Source of the DNA: Crocinitomicaceae bacterium
GTDB taxonomy: Bacteria > Bacteroidota > Bacteroidia > Flavobacteriales_G > Salibacteraceae
Direction of reading: 5' to 3'
DNA length: 64,000 nt
Assembly (NCBI GenBank): GCA_002713215.1
Contig: PAVO01000041.1
Span: 27,249-91,248, forward strand
Shown: positions 8,784 to 18,872 of the stretch, in pieces
Numbering within the stretch: the first letter of the stretch is position 1
Layout: each line of letters begins with the position of its first letter
Position numbers and translations under genes: made by a program
Notes under the pieces: generated by a model
The model's database searches: none
What the model was told of the DNA's origin: nothing
Seen by the model: only the letters and a program-made list of their open reading frames with translations

Positions 8784-11700
8784 CCAATTTGCTTCGGATT
8801 TTCAAACGAATTTCCTCTTGCTGCACCTGAGCCTGCTCGTGCAATTGGCTTTCGTAATCCGTCTTTAGTTGTTGCATTTCACGTTCATACTTTTCGGATA
8901 ATTCGGCACTCACCTGTTGTTTGAGTTTCTTAGGAAACTCTGTGATCATTCCTGCCAGTTCGCGCCAGGTATTCCAATTGTCAGCGCATTTTTCGCATAT
9001 GGAAATAATGTGTTCGGAAACGGAATACATTCGAATGTCCTTGTTCTGAATTCGAATAACAACAGGGGTTTTTCCTTTTCTTCCGCTTTCTTCCAACTCC
9101 AGGTATTCAGCTACCTGTACTCCATCGCTGCCTTCATATTTCTCAAAGTGTTTACCGCTTACCTTCATACTAAATGCCCAGTCGGCCCAGGTAACCCGAT
9201 AATCGAGTTCCTTTGATTCTTCATCCAACACATAAGGCAATTTTTCGCTGTGCCAGGCTTCATTGGGCGATGGGTTTGATTCAAGATCGATAGAGCTTCC
9301 GAAAAAATCTGATTTGGGTTTGTATTTAATAAACGGAAACGCCCGACTTGATAGAGCCAGCGCAGAAAGCTGTTTAAATGCCCCATAACCGTGGTGAAGA
9401 CCTGCATTACTGGTGTGTAAACAGAAAAGCGCAGGTTTCGAGGAATGTAAACCTTCGTGAAGGCCATCGAACATGTTGGAAGAAGAGCCCAAACTGCCTT
9501 GCATAACGTAGGCGTTCTTTTGTACAACAGCAGTCAATACACTTTCTGTTGTGGTAAAGGATCCATCTTCTGCGGTATCAATAATTACTAATTTAAAGGG
9601 ATATTCACTGGCCAGAAGTCGGCTTGTGCCCTGCCTGTTTTGCTCACTTAAGGAATGGTGTGAAGCCACTATAAGCACGGGTGGGACAATTGCACGCTCT
9701 TCTTCGGTAAGGTCCTTCCAGCTTAAATTGGCGATTTCCTCATCGTGTTGGTGCTGATCGTATTTGTTCTTAACCTCCAATTTGGCCCTTCGCAGCAGTT
9801 TAATGTTATCGAGTACATACCGCAATTGACCAAGAAACACACCTTCTGCACGTTCTGCCAGGGATTCGTTCTTGTTGCATACTTGAACGGGTACCGTAAA
9901 CACGTTAAAAGGAAAACTGTTAACCCAGCCTAGATTGTCTTCTGCATTAACAACCATGCTGTATCGTGCTCTGCCAGTACCAGTTGGCCCCTCTTCAATC
10001 AGCCATTGCAAGCTTTTTAAATTGTCAAGCAGTTCAATCTTCCTTCGTACCAAAAAGGTGTCTATCTGCTTCATGAGCTCCCGATCTCCCAATTGCCCGA
10101 TTACCTGGTCGAAAGGAGTCATTTTCCCACTGCTACCTCCCACAACCTCTTTTAAACTATCGAATTGGTCTTTGGGAAGTGCCTCTACAAGCATGCTATG
10201 AACATTTTCGTTCAACCCCTTGATCAAGGTTTTGACTTCCTTTACTTCTTCTACAACCTGGGTTTGAGTGACGGATTCGGTCAGTGCCGTTACCAGGTGG
10301 AGTATTTGCTTGCTGGGAGCAGCTTCCAAATCTGCTGTTCCACCGGTCATTGATAAGTAGAAGTTACGACTTAGTAGAATAGCGGCAAAAGAATCATAAT
10401 CGGGTTCGCTGTGTAAGCGTTTAATGGTTTCACCACTTGTATCCGGGAGTAATTCCCACAAATCGAATGACTTCTGAGTTTCATTTAATAACTCAGGAGT
10501 TTGAGTTGACATAACCAAAGCTTCATCTTTACAAACGTTGCTGCAAATACCACAGCCGGTACAGGCTCCGGGGTCAATGGCCAGTGTAAATAGTTCTCCA
10601 CTTCCCTGCTCCCTGGCCTCGGAAATCTCAAAAAATGTAGAGGTAATAGCTACTGGTAATGAAGCAATCTCTTCCAGGATTGTTTTAAAGTCCGAAGTGA
10701 TATTACTGGCTTTTTCCTCCGGCCAACCTGCTTGTTCAGATAAGGCATCAAAACCAGATTGGAGAAAAGCTCCAACTTCAGTTTGTTGCTCACTGTTTTC
10801 GGAGATTTTAGTGGCCGTCATCTTCGCCAACATTTTTACAACGGGAGTAATGTGTATGGTGGTTTGGCCTTTTTTACCAGCAAGGGATGCTCCGGCTTTC
10901 ATCAGTTCTTCCAGACTGATAACCAAAGGCGGAATGGCTGAATGAGGGCAGCTTACGAAACAATCGCCACAGCCGGTGCACTTATCGGGTATAAATTGGG
11001 GGATGCTTTCTCTTTGGCTGGAATAACTGGCAAGACTAGCAGAAGCCGCCGGTATATTATCCAATGCTTGGTAAGGATCGGCAACCAACTCCATGTGGAC
11101 CCGGTCATCCTTAACTCCATAGAATATAGCCGTATCGTTGTAAAACCTCGACAACTTCGTATATTCTGGTCCCTGATCTTTATAATGCCTGATGGTTAAT
11201 GGGAGTTTTTTGGGGAAGTTCGTTGAAGAAGCATTTTGCCTGTTTCCGGTTAACGACAAGGAAGATAAGTTTGGATATTTACGCTTTATATTTCCCAGAA
11301 GAACATCGTGTTTAGGAAAACTGCTTGAATTATGGGTAAACTCTATCCCGAGGTAAAACAAATCCTTTTTAGCTCCACTCATGTTTTCCACAGCAGCCTT
11401 TACATCACTTTTGTGGAGTTCGTTGTTGTATAAGCCACCCAGGAGTTTAGTATTGCTATTGCTTTGGCGCAATAAAGCCAGTAATTCCAGAAAGAGAGGC
11501 GTTTTCCCCAATGCTCCGTTTACCACGTTTTCCAGAAGTGTCAGTTGTCGAACTCCCTTCAATGCTTGGATCAATTCACTTTCAGGAAGTGGATTTACAA
11601 CATTTAAATCTATACATCCAGTATTCAAGCGCTTGTCTGCTTGTGCCATTTCCTTAATACCCCCTGTTACCGTTTCGGAGGCCATACCCGTGGATATAAT

Positions 11701-12462
11701 AATTTGACGTGATCCAGGTGAATTATAAGTGTCTATTGCAGAGTAATTTCTACCGGTTAATTGATTGTATTCTTTAATTGCTTTTTTGGTAAGGTCCGGT
11801 GTGTGAGAATGGAAATATTCATTTTTAGCGGATGCTGAAAATGCTTTGAAAAGTCCATTCTTTTCAATGCCGTTTGTGGCGGGGAAGTTTAGGTTAAACC
11901 AGTTGGGGACACTTCTTCTCTTGTCTCCAAAAATCATTTCCTGGGCAGGAGTTGGTGTGTCGATCATTATTGATGGGGCTCCCAGGTAACTTGAGATCAA
12001 TTCAGTTGTTGGAATTTCAGGGGCAGCTTTTTGGAATGAATCCGAGACCAATATTACTGGAACCAGGGCCAGTTCCGCAATTCTATGGGCAATTAGCGTA
12101 AAATCTGCCTGCTGCTGTTCGTTGGAAGCTAAAAGAATAACGCAGCCTGCTGCTGCTAAAGGCTGAAGATTGACCTGTGAGTTCGTATTGGTATGCACTA
12201 CCAAGGCTATATGCTGCCGGGCGGCATTTGCTATGGCATTGGTATTCTTAGCTAAATCGGAAGACTCCACTTCAACGGCTATCCTTAAACCGGTTGAACA
12301 CATGCCTATGGCCGTACTTATGTCGGTTGATTCAATTGACGTAACCGGGCGCCCAAAAATGTTAAGTCCTGCAGGCTTGAACTTTCCGGTACTGTATTGA
12401 TACCCTTCGCAAACCCGGGATTCAATCTCTCTTATTGTCGTTCTATTCATCAATGCCTTCAA
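8755..12462 (-). CDS. large NifJ (pyruvate:ferredoxin oxidoreductase)-related protein lacking the TPP site
   Basis: A 1235-aa protein inserted between rnfB and rnfC. NifJ ancestry is visible in LTGRNYSAIDTYNSPGS (235-251), IIISTGMASETVTGGI (254-269) and ENMSGAKKDLFYLGIE (359-374), which match NifJ domains I-II. The Rossmann gamma domain that should follow is replaced by a short segment. Two [4Fe-4S] motifs remain: CTGCGDCFVSCP (495-506) and CTGCGICSNVC (634-644). The NifJ CSGCGE cluster ligands correspond to MTGGTAD (705-711), and the GDGW thiamine-diphosphate motif to ASHHS (933-937); a GWVNSF motif (845-850) marks the alignment. The C-terminal 70 residues look coiled-coil. Inference: no 2-oxoacid oxidation, perhaps an electron-transfer or docking subunit between KorAB/ferredoxin and Rnf. 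Confidence 0.8.
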   Translation of the reverse strand: MKALMNRTTIREIESRVCEGYQYSTGKFKPAGLNIFGRPVTSIESTDISTAIGMCSTGLRIAVEVESSDLAKNTNAIANAARQHIALVVHTNTNSQVNLQPLAAAGCVILLASNEQQQADFTLIAHRIAELALVPVILVSDSFQKAAPEIPTTELISSYLGAPSIMIDTPTPAQEMIFGDKRRSVPNWFNLNFPATNGIEKNGLFKAFSASAKNEYFHSHTPDLTKKAIKEYNQLTGRNYSAIDTYNSPGSRQIIISTGMASETVTGGIKEMAQADKRLNTGCIDLNVVNPLPESELIQALKGVRQLTLLENVVNGALGKTPLFLELLALLRQSNSNTKLLGGLYNNELHKSDVKAAVENMSGAKKDLFYLGIEFTHNSSSFPKHDVLLGNIKRKYPNLSSLSLTGNRQNASSTNFPKKLPLTIRHYKDQGPEYTKLSRFYNDTAIFYGVKDDRVHMELVADPYQALDNIPAASASLASYSSQRESIPQFIPDKCTGCGDCFVSCPHSAIPPLVISLEELMKAGASLAGKKGQTTIHITPVVKMLAKMTATKISENSEQQTEVGAFLQSGFDALSEQAGWPEEKASNITSDFKTILEEIASLPVAITSTFFEISEAREQGSGELFTLAIDPGACTGCGICSNVCKDEALVMSTQTPELLNETQKSFDLWELLPDTSGETIKRLHSEPDYDSFAAILLSRNFYLSMTGGTADLEAAPSKQILHLVTALTESVTQTQVVEEVKEVKTLIKGLNENVHSMLVEALPKDQFDSLKEVVGGSSGKMTPFDQVIGQLGDRELMKQIDTFLVRRKIELLDNLKSLQWLIEEGPTGTGRARYSMVVNAEDNLGWVNSFPFNVFTVPVQVCNKNESLAERAEGVFLGQLRYVLDNIKLLRRAKLEVKNKYDQHQHDEEIANLSWKDLTEEERAIVPPVLIVASHHSLSEQNRQGTSRLLASEYPFKLVIIDTAEDGSFTTTESVLTAVVQKNAYVMQGSLGSSSNMFDGLHEGLHSSKPALFCLHTSNAGLHHGYGAFKQLSALALSSRAFPFIKYKPKSDFFGSSIDLESNPSPNEAWHSEKLPYVLDEESKELDYRVTWADWAFSMKVSGKHFEKYEGSDGVQVAEYLELEESGRKGKTPVVIRIQNKDIRMYSVSEHIISICEKCADNWNTWRELAGMITEFPKKLKQQVSAELSEKYEREMQQLKTDYESQLHEQAQVQQEEIRLKIRSKLVELSKQRKN

Positions 12463-12466
12463 TTCG

Positions 12467-13372
12467 TTAAGACCTTTCGGTAACTATTATTTTTTCACCA
12501 CTACTCATATTTGTTTCTACTCCCCCTAAGGCCAGGGTTTTTTCCCTGGGTTTTTCAAACTGAGCTTCACCTTCTAGCCAAACAATGGCATTGGTGGGAC
12601 AGCGCATGGTAGCCAGCGGGGTAGCCAAATCATTGTGGTTGTAATTGATTACGGCCAGGTTATTCTTTATTTCTATAACACCTTCTTCTGCATCTGCAAC
12701 ACACCTGGCGCAAGCAGTGCATGCAACGGAGCACTTCGACTCTGCCAGGTCACCTTCAAGCAGCGAACGGCACTGAACGATTAGTTTTTGCTCAACCGGC
12801 ATAAGCACAAACAACTCCTTGGGGCAAGCATCTACACAATCGCTACAAGCGGTACATTTTTCCGGGATAACCTCAGGAAGTCCGTTTGAATTCATAAACA
12901 GGGCATCAAAATCGCACGATACAGCACAATCGCCCAAACCCAGGCAACCCCAGGAACAGTCCTTAGACCCTCCGGTAACTACTGCTTCTCCTCTACACGT
13001 TCCAATTCCTCCTTTGTAATTGGCCAGGTTATGTGCTTCGTTTTTACCTCCGGCACACAGCAATCGAGCTACCCGCTTATTGGCCTCTCCGGCATCTACG
13101 CCAAGAAACTCTGCAATATTTTCAATGCCTTCGGGAGAGCTAACCGTACAACCCGAAGGAACCAACTCATTAGCAATCAGCTTTTCAGCAAATGCTCTGC
13201 ATCCGGGAACTCCACAAGCACCACAGTTTGTATTGGGAAGCATTTCTTCAACAGTATCCAACCGGGGATCTTCATACACCTTCAGTTTTTTATACGAAAC
13301 CGCCAGAATGACTCCAAACAGAAGTCCAAGTCCCGTAATAATTACTAGCGCTATGATGATCTCGTTTGTCAT
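12467..13372 (-). CDS. rnfB: Rnf complex subunit RnfB (multi-cluster ferredoxin subunit)
   Basis: Ferredoxin-accepting subunit of the Rnf complex, 301 aa. One N-terminal membrane helix (about 5-27), then the Fe-S domain MLPNTNCGACGVPGC with a downstream Cys (GCTV), then CSWGCLGLGDCAVSC, CTACSDCVDACP and CSVACTACARC clusters. The roughly 50-residue tail after the last cluster is poorly conserved. In many organisms rnfB ends the operon; here it precedes the NifJ-like gene by 4 nt and is separated from rnfC by it. Confidence 0.95.
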   Translation of the reverse strand: MTNEIIIALVIITGLGLLFGVILAVSYKKLKVYEDPRLDTVEEMLPNTNCGACGVPGCRAFAEKLIANELVPSGCTVSSPEGIENIAEFLGVDAGEANKRVARLLCAGGKNEAHNLANYKGGIGTCRGEAVVTGGSKDCSWGCLGLGDCAVSCDFDALFMNSNGLPEVIPEKCTACSDCVDACPKELFVLMPVEQKLIVQCRSLLEGDLAESKCSVACTACARCVADAEEGVIEIKNNLAVINYNHNDLATPLATMRCPTNAIVWLEGEAQFEKPREKTLALGGVETNMSSGEKIIVTERS

Positions 13373-13412
13373 TCTTACCTGAGCAACCCGTTTTTATGAA
13401 TTACATTCCCAA

Positions 13413-15941
13413 TTAATTAAACTTTTTGGCTCTTTCAATTAATGCGTCCAATCCGGGTTCATTGTTATTGACTGGGTCACCGGGATGAATTATTCCTACC
13501 GGACATAATTCGGCGGCTTCCACCAATTCCTCAAAAGTTCCGGCATTAATGTCCGCTATGAATGCCATTTTATCGTCGTTGTAATTGAACAGGCTACCGT
13601 TAAGGTTGGTGCATTCGTTACAGGAAGTACAAAGTGCTGTATCAATGTAGGCTTCTGCTGCCATTGAAATTGCAGGGCTATCCGCTTCAGTAGGTACTTC
13701 CGGAGTATCTGATTCCTCAGACGCCGCAGGTTTTTCTATTGCCTTACCAGGAGCAGAACTCCCAGAGCCCGGAACAAAGGTTCCGGCATCCATATCCAGT
13801 AATACTGCTGAAAGGTTATCCATTGCCTGTCCTGCAGCTTCATCAACAGCAGCTTGCAGTTCTACCTGATGTTCGGCTTTTAACGCCTCCATCTTTTCAG
13901 CCGCAATAACCCCTAAAGATTCTTCCGCTTTTGCGATTGCATTTTTAACGTGGTAATTATTCACCCCGCTGCTCTCCTGAAGAAAACGCCAGAAATCCTG
14001 CCTTTCTCTGCACTTTAAAACCAAAGGCCAGGCAACGGCTACTTTTTTAAGATGTAGTTTTTCATCGGCCATCCAAATGAATGGTACCTTGCCTACAGCC
14101 TCTTCCTTATCTAATTTAAGGTATTGGGCGAGTTCCAATAGGTTTTCATTCCAATAACACTGTTCTACATCCTGAAAGAAGGATGTGTATTTCGGAAGAA
14201 AGGTTGCAAAATCGGCATAAGTAAAATGAGCGGTTATCGTTTCATCCTCTTTTCCCTTTTGAGCAATAACCTCTTCAATTGGCCATACATTCTCCGCTTG
14301 AAAATTGTTATCAATATTGAATCGGCTACCCCAGTGGCTATTCATATTTCCACTAAAAGTAAAACCTGGGTATTCCCGACCAGAAACCGCTGCACTAACC
14401 CACATGTATGAGTCTACCGGTTTTTTGCGAATACTGGACAACAGAAAAAATGCACCAGGTGAAGCAACCGTTAGTCCATTTTTCAATTCGTTGTACAACA
14501 CCAAAGGCTTAATGGCCGTCGATTGACATACAAATGCATTTCTGTGGGAAATTACAAAGGCACCCAGTTCCTGGTGATAGCTGAAATTGCTTTCAGTTTC
14601 AACACCGTTGCTTTTGTAAGCATCTTCTATATCATTTTTTAATACCAGTGATCGAATGGGTATTCCCTTTGAAAGGATTTTAGAGAACTCACCCATTTCT
14701 GAGTCTGCTATGTACTCCTCGCTGGCGATGAGTACAAATGGAGGGCAAGAAGTGATTTCGTCTTCTGAAAAATCTCGCCATGTAAGGCTCTCGAAATATT
14801 CGTCGTGTACATCCTCCATATAACGACCAGCCAGTTCTAACTCAGCAATCTGAATTCCTACTATAACAAGAGTCCATTGTTCTATTTCTTGTTCAAAGGC
14901 TTTCTTAATGGTAGTATACCCTGCCCCTTTTTTGAAGCTCTTAATATTTACGTCTCCCAATAGCAATTTCCAATCGGGTGATTCGGGTGTCTTTTGGTCA
15001 TCACCTATAAAAACAAAAGCCTTGTTTTTCAACAATTTGTCGGCTATTTCAAGTTTTGCAATCGTATCCTCAAGTCTCTTTTTCCTGGAAGCAGACATTT
15101 GTACTGCACCTGCATCAGGCAATACCTTTGAGACTTTTTCAAAGTCCAACAACTCGGAAGCAAAAGATAAAGTTGATTCTAATTCCTTTGGGTCTTGCTC
15201 TTCCTTTTCATGGTCAATAGCCAACTGCCCCTGAAGTTTACATTTGAGCTTAAGAATTTTATCGGAAAGCTGCTGACTTCTTCTACCTGTTTCTTGCTGG
15301 AGCATAGCTCCAAAAATTTGAAAGCCTGCATTGGAATTGTACGGAACCAAAATCCCATGGGTTGGAATAACTTTTCGTAAGCGTTTCAGGTGCTTGTCAA
15401 ACTTTTTACCGTCATCACCTGGTATGCTCAACCTTTTTGCGAGATCGTCTAAGGCAGCTAGAATACAGGAATAAAATGTGGTTACTTCCCCACTTTTAGC
15501 CAAACTCTCGTCCACTGTCTTTACAATTCTGGCAATATTGTTTTTAAGAATGGAAGATTCTACACCCCCGGTAGCTTCGCTAACCGCTTCGGTAAGTAAT
15601 TCCTGTAAAGACCTACAGCAGCTTTCATCTCCTACGACATCGGAGATCCAAATAGGGTAATCACTTGCAGTAAAAGCGTCACTCTGGTATGGAAGAGATA
15701 ATAATGGAGTGGAATTTTTAATTGATTTCTTGCTGTTACCGTTTCTAAAAAAGGATCGAATGCTCTTCCATGCCTTTTTCATTTCTACTTCATCGGCCGG
15801 CTCAACCTCTCTTAAAACCGGCACAGTAATATCACTAGTAAAATCGGATGAAATGAGGGGAACATCTTCTGTCCCAATCACCTTTTGAATTTCCGGGGCA
15901 TCCTCGATAAAAAAAGAACCAATATTTGTCGTGTCGCTCAT
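13413..15941 (-). CDS. 842-aa paralogue of the NifJ-like C-terminal half with a C-terminal ferredoxin domain
   Basis: I do not recognise a named family. Residues about 390-690 align by eye with about 918-1165 of the neighbouring 1235-aa protein: PPFVLIASEEY vs PPVLIVASHHS, RNAFVCQS vs KNAYVMQG, FTYADFA vs VTWADWA, LAQYLKLD vs VAEYLELE. Thus it carries the degenerate TPP-domain fold but not NifJ domains I-II. The N-terminal 380 residues are unassigned. A Glu/Ala-rich helical stretch and a linker precede a C-terminal single-cluster ferredoxin-like domain: CTSCNEC (Cys771, 774, 777) and ELCPVGI (Cys813). Lying between korB and rnfB, it is a plausible dedicated electron carrier or adaptor; this is inference. 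Confidence 0.75.
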   Translation of the reverse strand: MSDTTNIGSFFIEDAPEIQKVIGTEDVPLISSDFTSDITVPVLREVEPADEVEMKKAWKSIRSFFRNGNSKKSIKNSTPLLSLPYQSDAFTASDYPIWISDVVGDESCCRSLQELLTEAVSEATGGVESSILKNNIARIVKTVDESLAKSGEVTTFYSCILAALDDLAKRLSIPGDDGKKFDKHLKRLRKVIPTHGILVPYNSNAGFQIFGAMLQQETGRRSQQLSDKILKLKCKLQGQLAIDHEKEEQDPKELESTLSFASELLDFEKVSKVLPDAGAVQMSASRKKRLEDTIAKLEIADKLLKNKAFVFIGDDQKTPESPDWKLLLGDVNIKSFKKGAGYTTIKKAFEQEIEQWTLVIVGIQIAELELAGRYMEDVHDEYFESLTWRDFSEDEITSCPPFVLIASEEYIADSEMGEFSKILSKGIPIRSLVLKNDIEDAYKSNGVETESNFSYHQELGAFVISHRNAFVCQSTAIKPLVLYNELKNGLTVASPGAFFLLSSIRKKPVDSYMWVSAAVSGREYPGFTFSGNMNSHWGSRFNIDNNFQAENVWPIEEVIAQKGKEDETITAHFTYADFATFLPKYTSFFQDVEQCYWNENLLELAQYLKLDKEEAVGKVPFIWMADEKLHLKKVAVAWPLVLKCRERQDFWRFLQESSGVNNYHVKNAIAKAEESLGVIAAEKMEALKAEHQVELQAAVDEAAGQAMDNLSAVLLDMDAGTFVPGSGSSAPGKAIEKPAASEESDTPEVPTEADSPAISMAAEAYIDTALCTSCNECTNLNGSLFNYNDDKMAFIADINAGTFEELVEAAELCPVGIIHPGDPVNNNEPGLDALIERAKKFN

Positions 15942-15984
15942 TTTTTCTATTCTCTAATTGTTGAAATTCAAATTATTGAACCAA

Positions 15985-16938
15985 TTAAATACCATACTTA
16001 TCAAATTCGGCGTTTAGCATTGCTGTTTTTTCTTCCACTGTAACTCCCAGGTTATGCGCACCATAATCGTCGTAGTTTTCCTTGTTTTTGCCCTGGTAAA
16101 ACAAGCCCAGGTAAATTTTTTCCTCACTTGCAGCCAGTTGCCTTGCACCATTAATGTCTGAAGGGTCATGAGGCGCAGAATGCTTAAACGTTTTCTCAAT
16201 ATCCTCTGAAACGGTGATACCGTTGTCGTCTTTTAGATAACAAATATTGTCCCTGTTGGAGGTTAGCTCATTCACCAACTCAGGCTGAAATATTGGACAA
16301 CGTTGTAAAATGTGTACGAAAGAAAAACCCTTATGTGCATGGGCTGCCTTTATGGTAGCATGCATGTGTGCAGGGTTCCAGTCAGCCGTCTGAGCTACAA
16401 AAGATGCATTTGCCACGCCAAGCGTTACCTGCATAGGATCAAGCGGTGGTAAAATGGATCCTCTTGGAGTGGTGTTGGAAACTGTTCCGATTCTCGATGT
16501 AGGAGACTGTTGTTTCTTCGTTAAACCATAGATTTCGTTGTTGAAGAGCATAACGGTGAGGTTTACGTTGTACCGTATAGCATGAATCCAAGCCCCGGCA
16601 CCAATGGAACAGCAATCACCGTCGCCGGTAATGACAAAAACATCCAAATCGGGTCTACGGTGTTTTATTCCACATGCTACTGGAAAAGCCCGACCGTGCA
16701 AGCCATGAAATCCATAGGTATTCATATAATGTGGAAATCGAGAAGAGCATCCAATACCGGAGACAAATACAGTTTTAACGGGATCGAGTTGTTCTTCTCT
16801 ACACAATTTCTGTACACTAGCTAGTACTGCATGATCGCCACAGCCATCACACCAACGGGCAATTCCCTTCTCGTAATCGTCTAGTACGTAATAATTTTCG
16901 GGTAGCTCAAGCGCTGCATCAGGTTTCAATCCAAACAT
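15985..16938 (-). CDS. korB: 2-oxoglutarate:ferredoxin oxidoreductase beta subunit
   Basis: TPP-binding catalytic subunit, 317 aa. The TPP motif is GDGDCCSIGAGAWIHAIRYN (105-124) followed by LFNNEIYGLTKKQQSPTS, a KorB-type signature. Cys residues in CDGCGDH (30-36), GIGCSS (61-66) and QRCPIF are the expected [4Fe-4S] ligands. With KorA it converts 2-oxoglutarate, CoA and oxidised ferredoxin to succinyl-CoA, CO2 and reduced ferredoxin. Related 2-oxoacids cannot be excluded from sequence. Start is 12 nt after korA. Confidence 0.93.
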   Translation of the reverse strand: MFGLKPDAALELPENYYVLDDYEKGIARWCDGCGDHAVLASVQKLCREEQLDPVKTVFVSGIGCSSRFPHYMNTYGFHGLHGRAFPVACGIKHRRPDLDVFVITGDGDCCSIGAGAWIHAIRYNVNLTVMLFNNEIYGLTKKQQSPTSRIGTVSNTTPRGSILPPLDPMQVTLGVANASFVAQTADWNPAHMHATIKAAHAHKGFSFVHILQRCPIFQPELVNELTSNRDNICYLKDDNGITVSEDIEKTFKHSAPHDPSDINGARQLAASEEKIYLGLFYQGKNKENYDDYGAHNLGVTVEEKTAMLNAEFDKYGI

Positions 16939-16950
16939 AGGTCCTCTTGT

Positions 16951-18837
16951 TTACTTGTTAATTCTTTGTTTTATCTCTCTCAGTACTTTTTTGGGCGACA
17001 GAGGTTGTCCCATTACGTTAGAATAGCAATCCACATCAACCAATGTTCTTGCTCTTAGTATCCAGGCCAATTGTGCATAACGTCTGTTATCTTCAGTTAT
17101 GCCATCTGCATCGGCTTTGTCACTGTAATTGATTTCAATTGTCATTACCTTTTTAAAACGACTGAATATTTCTTTTAATCCAGGTTCTAACGGGCTTAAA
17201 AAGCGTAAGTGAATCGAAGACACTTTTAATCCCTCTTTTTGGGCTAAGCCTACAGCCTCTTCAATGGAGCCGAGCGTTGAACCCCAACTCACTATGAGTA
17301 AATCACCGGATTCCTCACCATTAATAGTTGGTGGCTTCAACGTACGTTTAAAAGTGGCGAGTTTCTTACTTCTTAACTCGCTCGTTTTTTGGTTGTTATC
17401 TGGGTTATACGAAACTTTTCCTTTGGTATCGTGAGCCAAACCAGTAAGCGTATAAATCCCACCAGACTGTCCTGGAATCGGGCGTTTACTCAATCCGGTT
17501 TCAGGGTCCCAGTTGAACGGGGTAACTCCCTCCTTCCAGGGGCTTTGATCTACTGGTGGAGCAAACCAATCTCGTTGAATTTTAGGTCTTGCAAATGGTT
17601 GTTGACCCGTAGCCAGGTTAGCATCGGTCAATAAGTAAACTGGTGTCCTAAAGGAATCCGCTATTTTTCTAGCGAGAATTACAAAGTGGAAACACTCTTC
17701 AATGGTCGCCATTGCCATAACAATTTTTGGAGCATCTCCCGTCTGACCGTACAAAATAGCTAGCAAGTCACTTTGTTCTACCTTGGTAGGAAGCCCTGTG
17801 GAAGGACCACCACGCTGAACATCGACAATAACAAGTGGAACTTCCGCCATTGCGGCTAGTCCCAAAAATTCAGTTTTAAGAGCAATCCCAGGTCCTGACG
17901 TAATGGTAACAGCAGTTTTGCCTGAATACGAGGAACCAATAGCAAAACCAACAGCAGCAATTTCATCTTCGGCCTGATGAACAACGCCACCAGCAGATTC
18001 GAATACGTCGGCCAGATAATGCGAAGCAGAAGTAGCCGGAGTAATTGGATACATGGAACACACCTCCATTCCGGAAGCAATAACTCCCATTCCAACGGCT
18101 TCATTTCCATTCATTACAACCAGTTGCTCGTCCAATTCCATGGGAGTGATTTCATACTCGAAATCCAGGTTTTCTTTGGCCCATTTATATCCCGCATGCA
18201 GCAAGTCGATGTTGGAATTAATTATGGTATCTGATTTCTTTCTAAAGATTTGCTTGATTTGAGCCTCAGCTCTGCCAATATCCCGGGAATAAATCTCACA
18301 AAGCATACCGAGCACCCACATGTTTTTACCTTTCCGTGGGTTCTTTACCAGTTTAAGGCATTCCTTTTCCATTGGAACCTCAATGACCTCGTATCCCCTT
18401 TCATTGAAATCCTTTAAAGCTTCAGCGTAACTTTCTCGAATGCTATCTGAAGCCTCTTCCGCCCACTTACTTTCAATAAGCATTATAGTGCCCTCGGTAT
18501 AAGCGCTCTGGTCTATTCTTCCGTAAGGCACCTGTTCATTAAACGCAACTACCAGATTAGCCTCATTTCCCATGTTGGTTACCTTTTCGGAACCAATTCT
18601 AATTCTAATTCCGGAAGCACCCTCTCTAGTTCGTGCCGGTGGTTGAATTTCAGCAGGAATAATTTCTACGGTCCACACTCCATTTCCCATTTTAGCGGAT
18701 ATAGAGGCAAAACTTTGCCCACACTTTTGAGCTCCCTCGCCGGAGTCACTCACAATTTCTACAATGTGCTCGCTTAGGCGAATCGCCTTATTCCCTTTTT
18801 GTGTGACCTTTTCTTTCAATTCAGTTGTTACGCTCAT
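16951..18837 (-). CDS. korA: 2-oxoglutarate:ferredoxin oxidoreductase alpha/gamma fusion subunit
   Basis: A 628-aa fusion with the gamma (2-oxoacid oxidoreductase Rossmann-like) domain first, about residues 15-200, and the alpha pyrimidine-binding domain next: GNEAVGMGVIASGMEVCSMY, PITPATSASHYLADVF, HQAEDEIAAVGFAIGSSYSG, VQRGGPSTGLPTKVEQSD. The C-terminal transketolase-C-like domain includes LLIVSWGSTLGSIEEAV. This gamma-alpha order is usual for two-subunit OGOR enzymes of aerobic Bacteroidota. It is the second gene of the train, 35 nt after the methyltransferase. Confidence 0.93.
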   Translation of the reverse strand: MSVTTELKEKVTQKGNKAIRLSEHIVEIVSDSGEGAQKCGQSFASISAKMGNGVWTVEIIPAEIQPPARTREGASGIRIRIGSEKVTNMGNEANLVVAFNEQVPYGRIDQSAYTEGTIMLIESKWAEEASDSIRESYAEALKDFNERGYEVIEVPMEKECLKLVKNPRKGKNMWVLGMLCEIYSRDIGRAEAQIKQIFRKKSDTIINSNIDLLHAGYKWAKENLDFEYEITPMELDEQLVVMNGNEAVGMGVIASGMEVCSMYPITPATSASHYLADVFESAGGVVHQAEDEIAAVGFAIGSSYSGKTAVTITSGPGIALKTEFLGLAAMAEVPLVIVDVQRGGPSTGLPTKVEQSDLLAILYGQTGDAPKIVMAMATIEECFHFVILARKIADSFRTPVYLLTDANLATGQQPFARPKIQRDWFAPPVDQSPWKEGVTPFNWDPETGLSKRPIPGQSGGIYTLTGLAHDTKGKVSYNPDNNQKTSELRSKKLATFKRTLKPPTINGEESGDLLIVSWGSTLGSIEEAVGLAQKEGLKVSSIHLRFLSPLEPGLKEIFSRFKKVMTIEINYSDKADADGITEDNRRYAQLAWILRARTLVDVDCYSNVMGQPLSPKKVLREIKQRINK

Positions 18838-18872
18838 CTGATTCTATTAATGATCCATTAATTATTTGTGCG

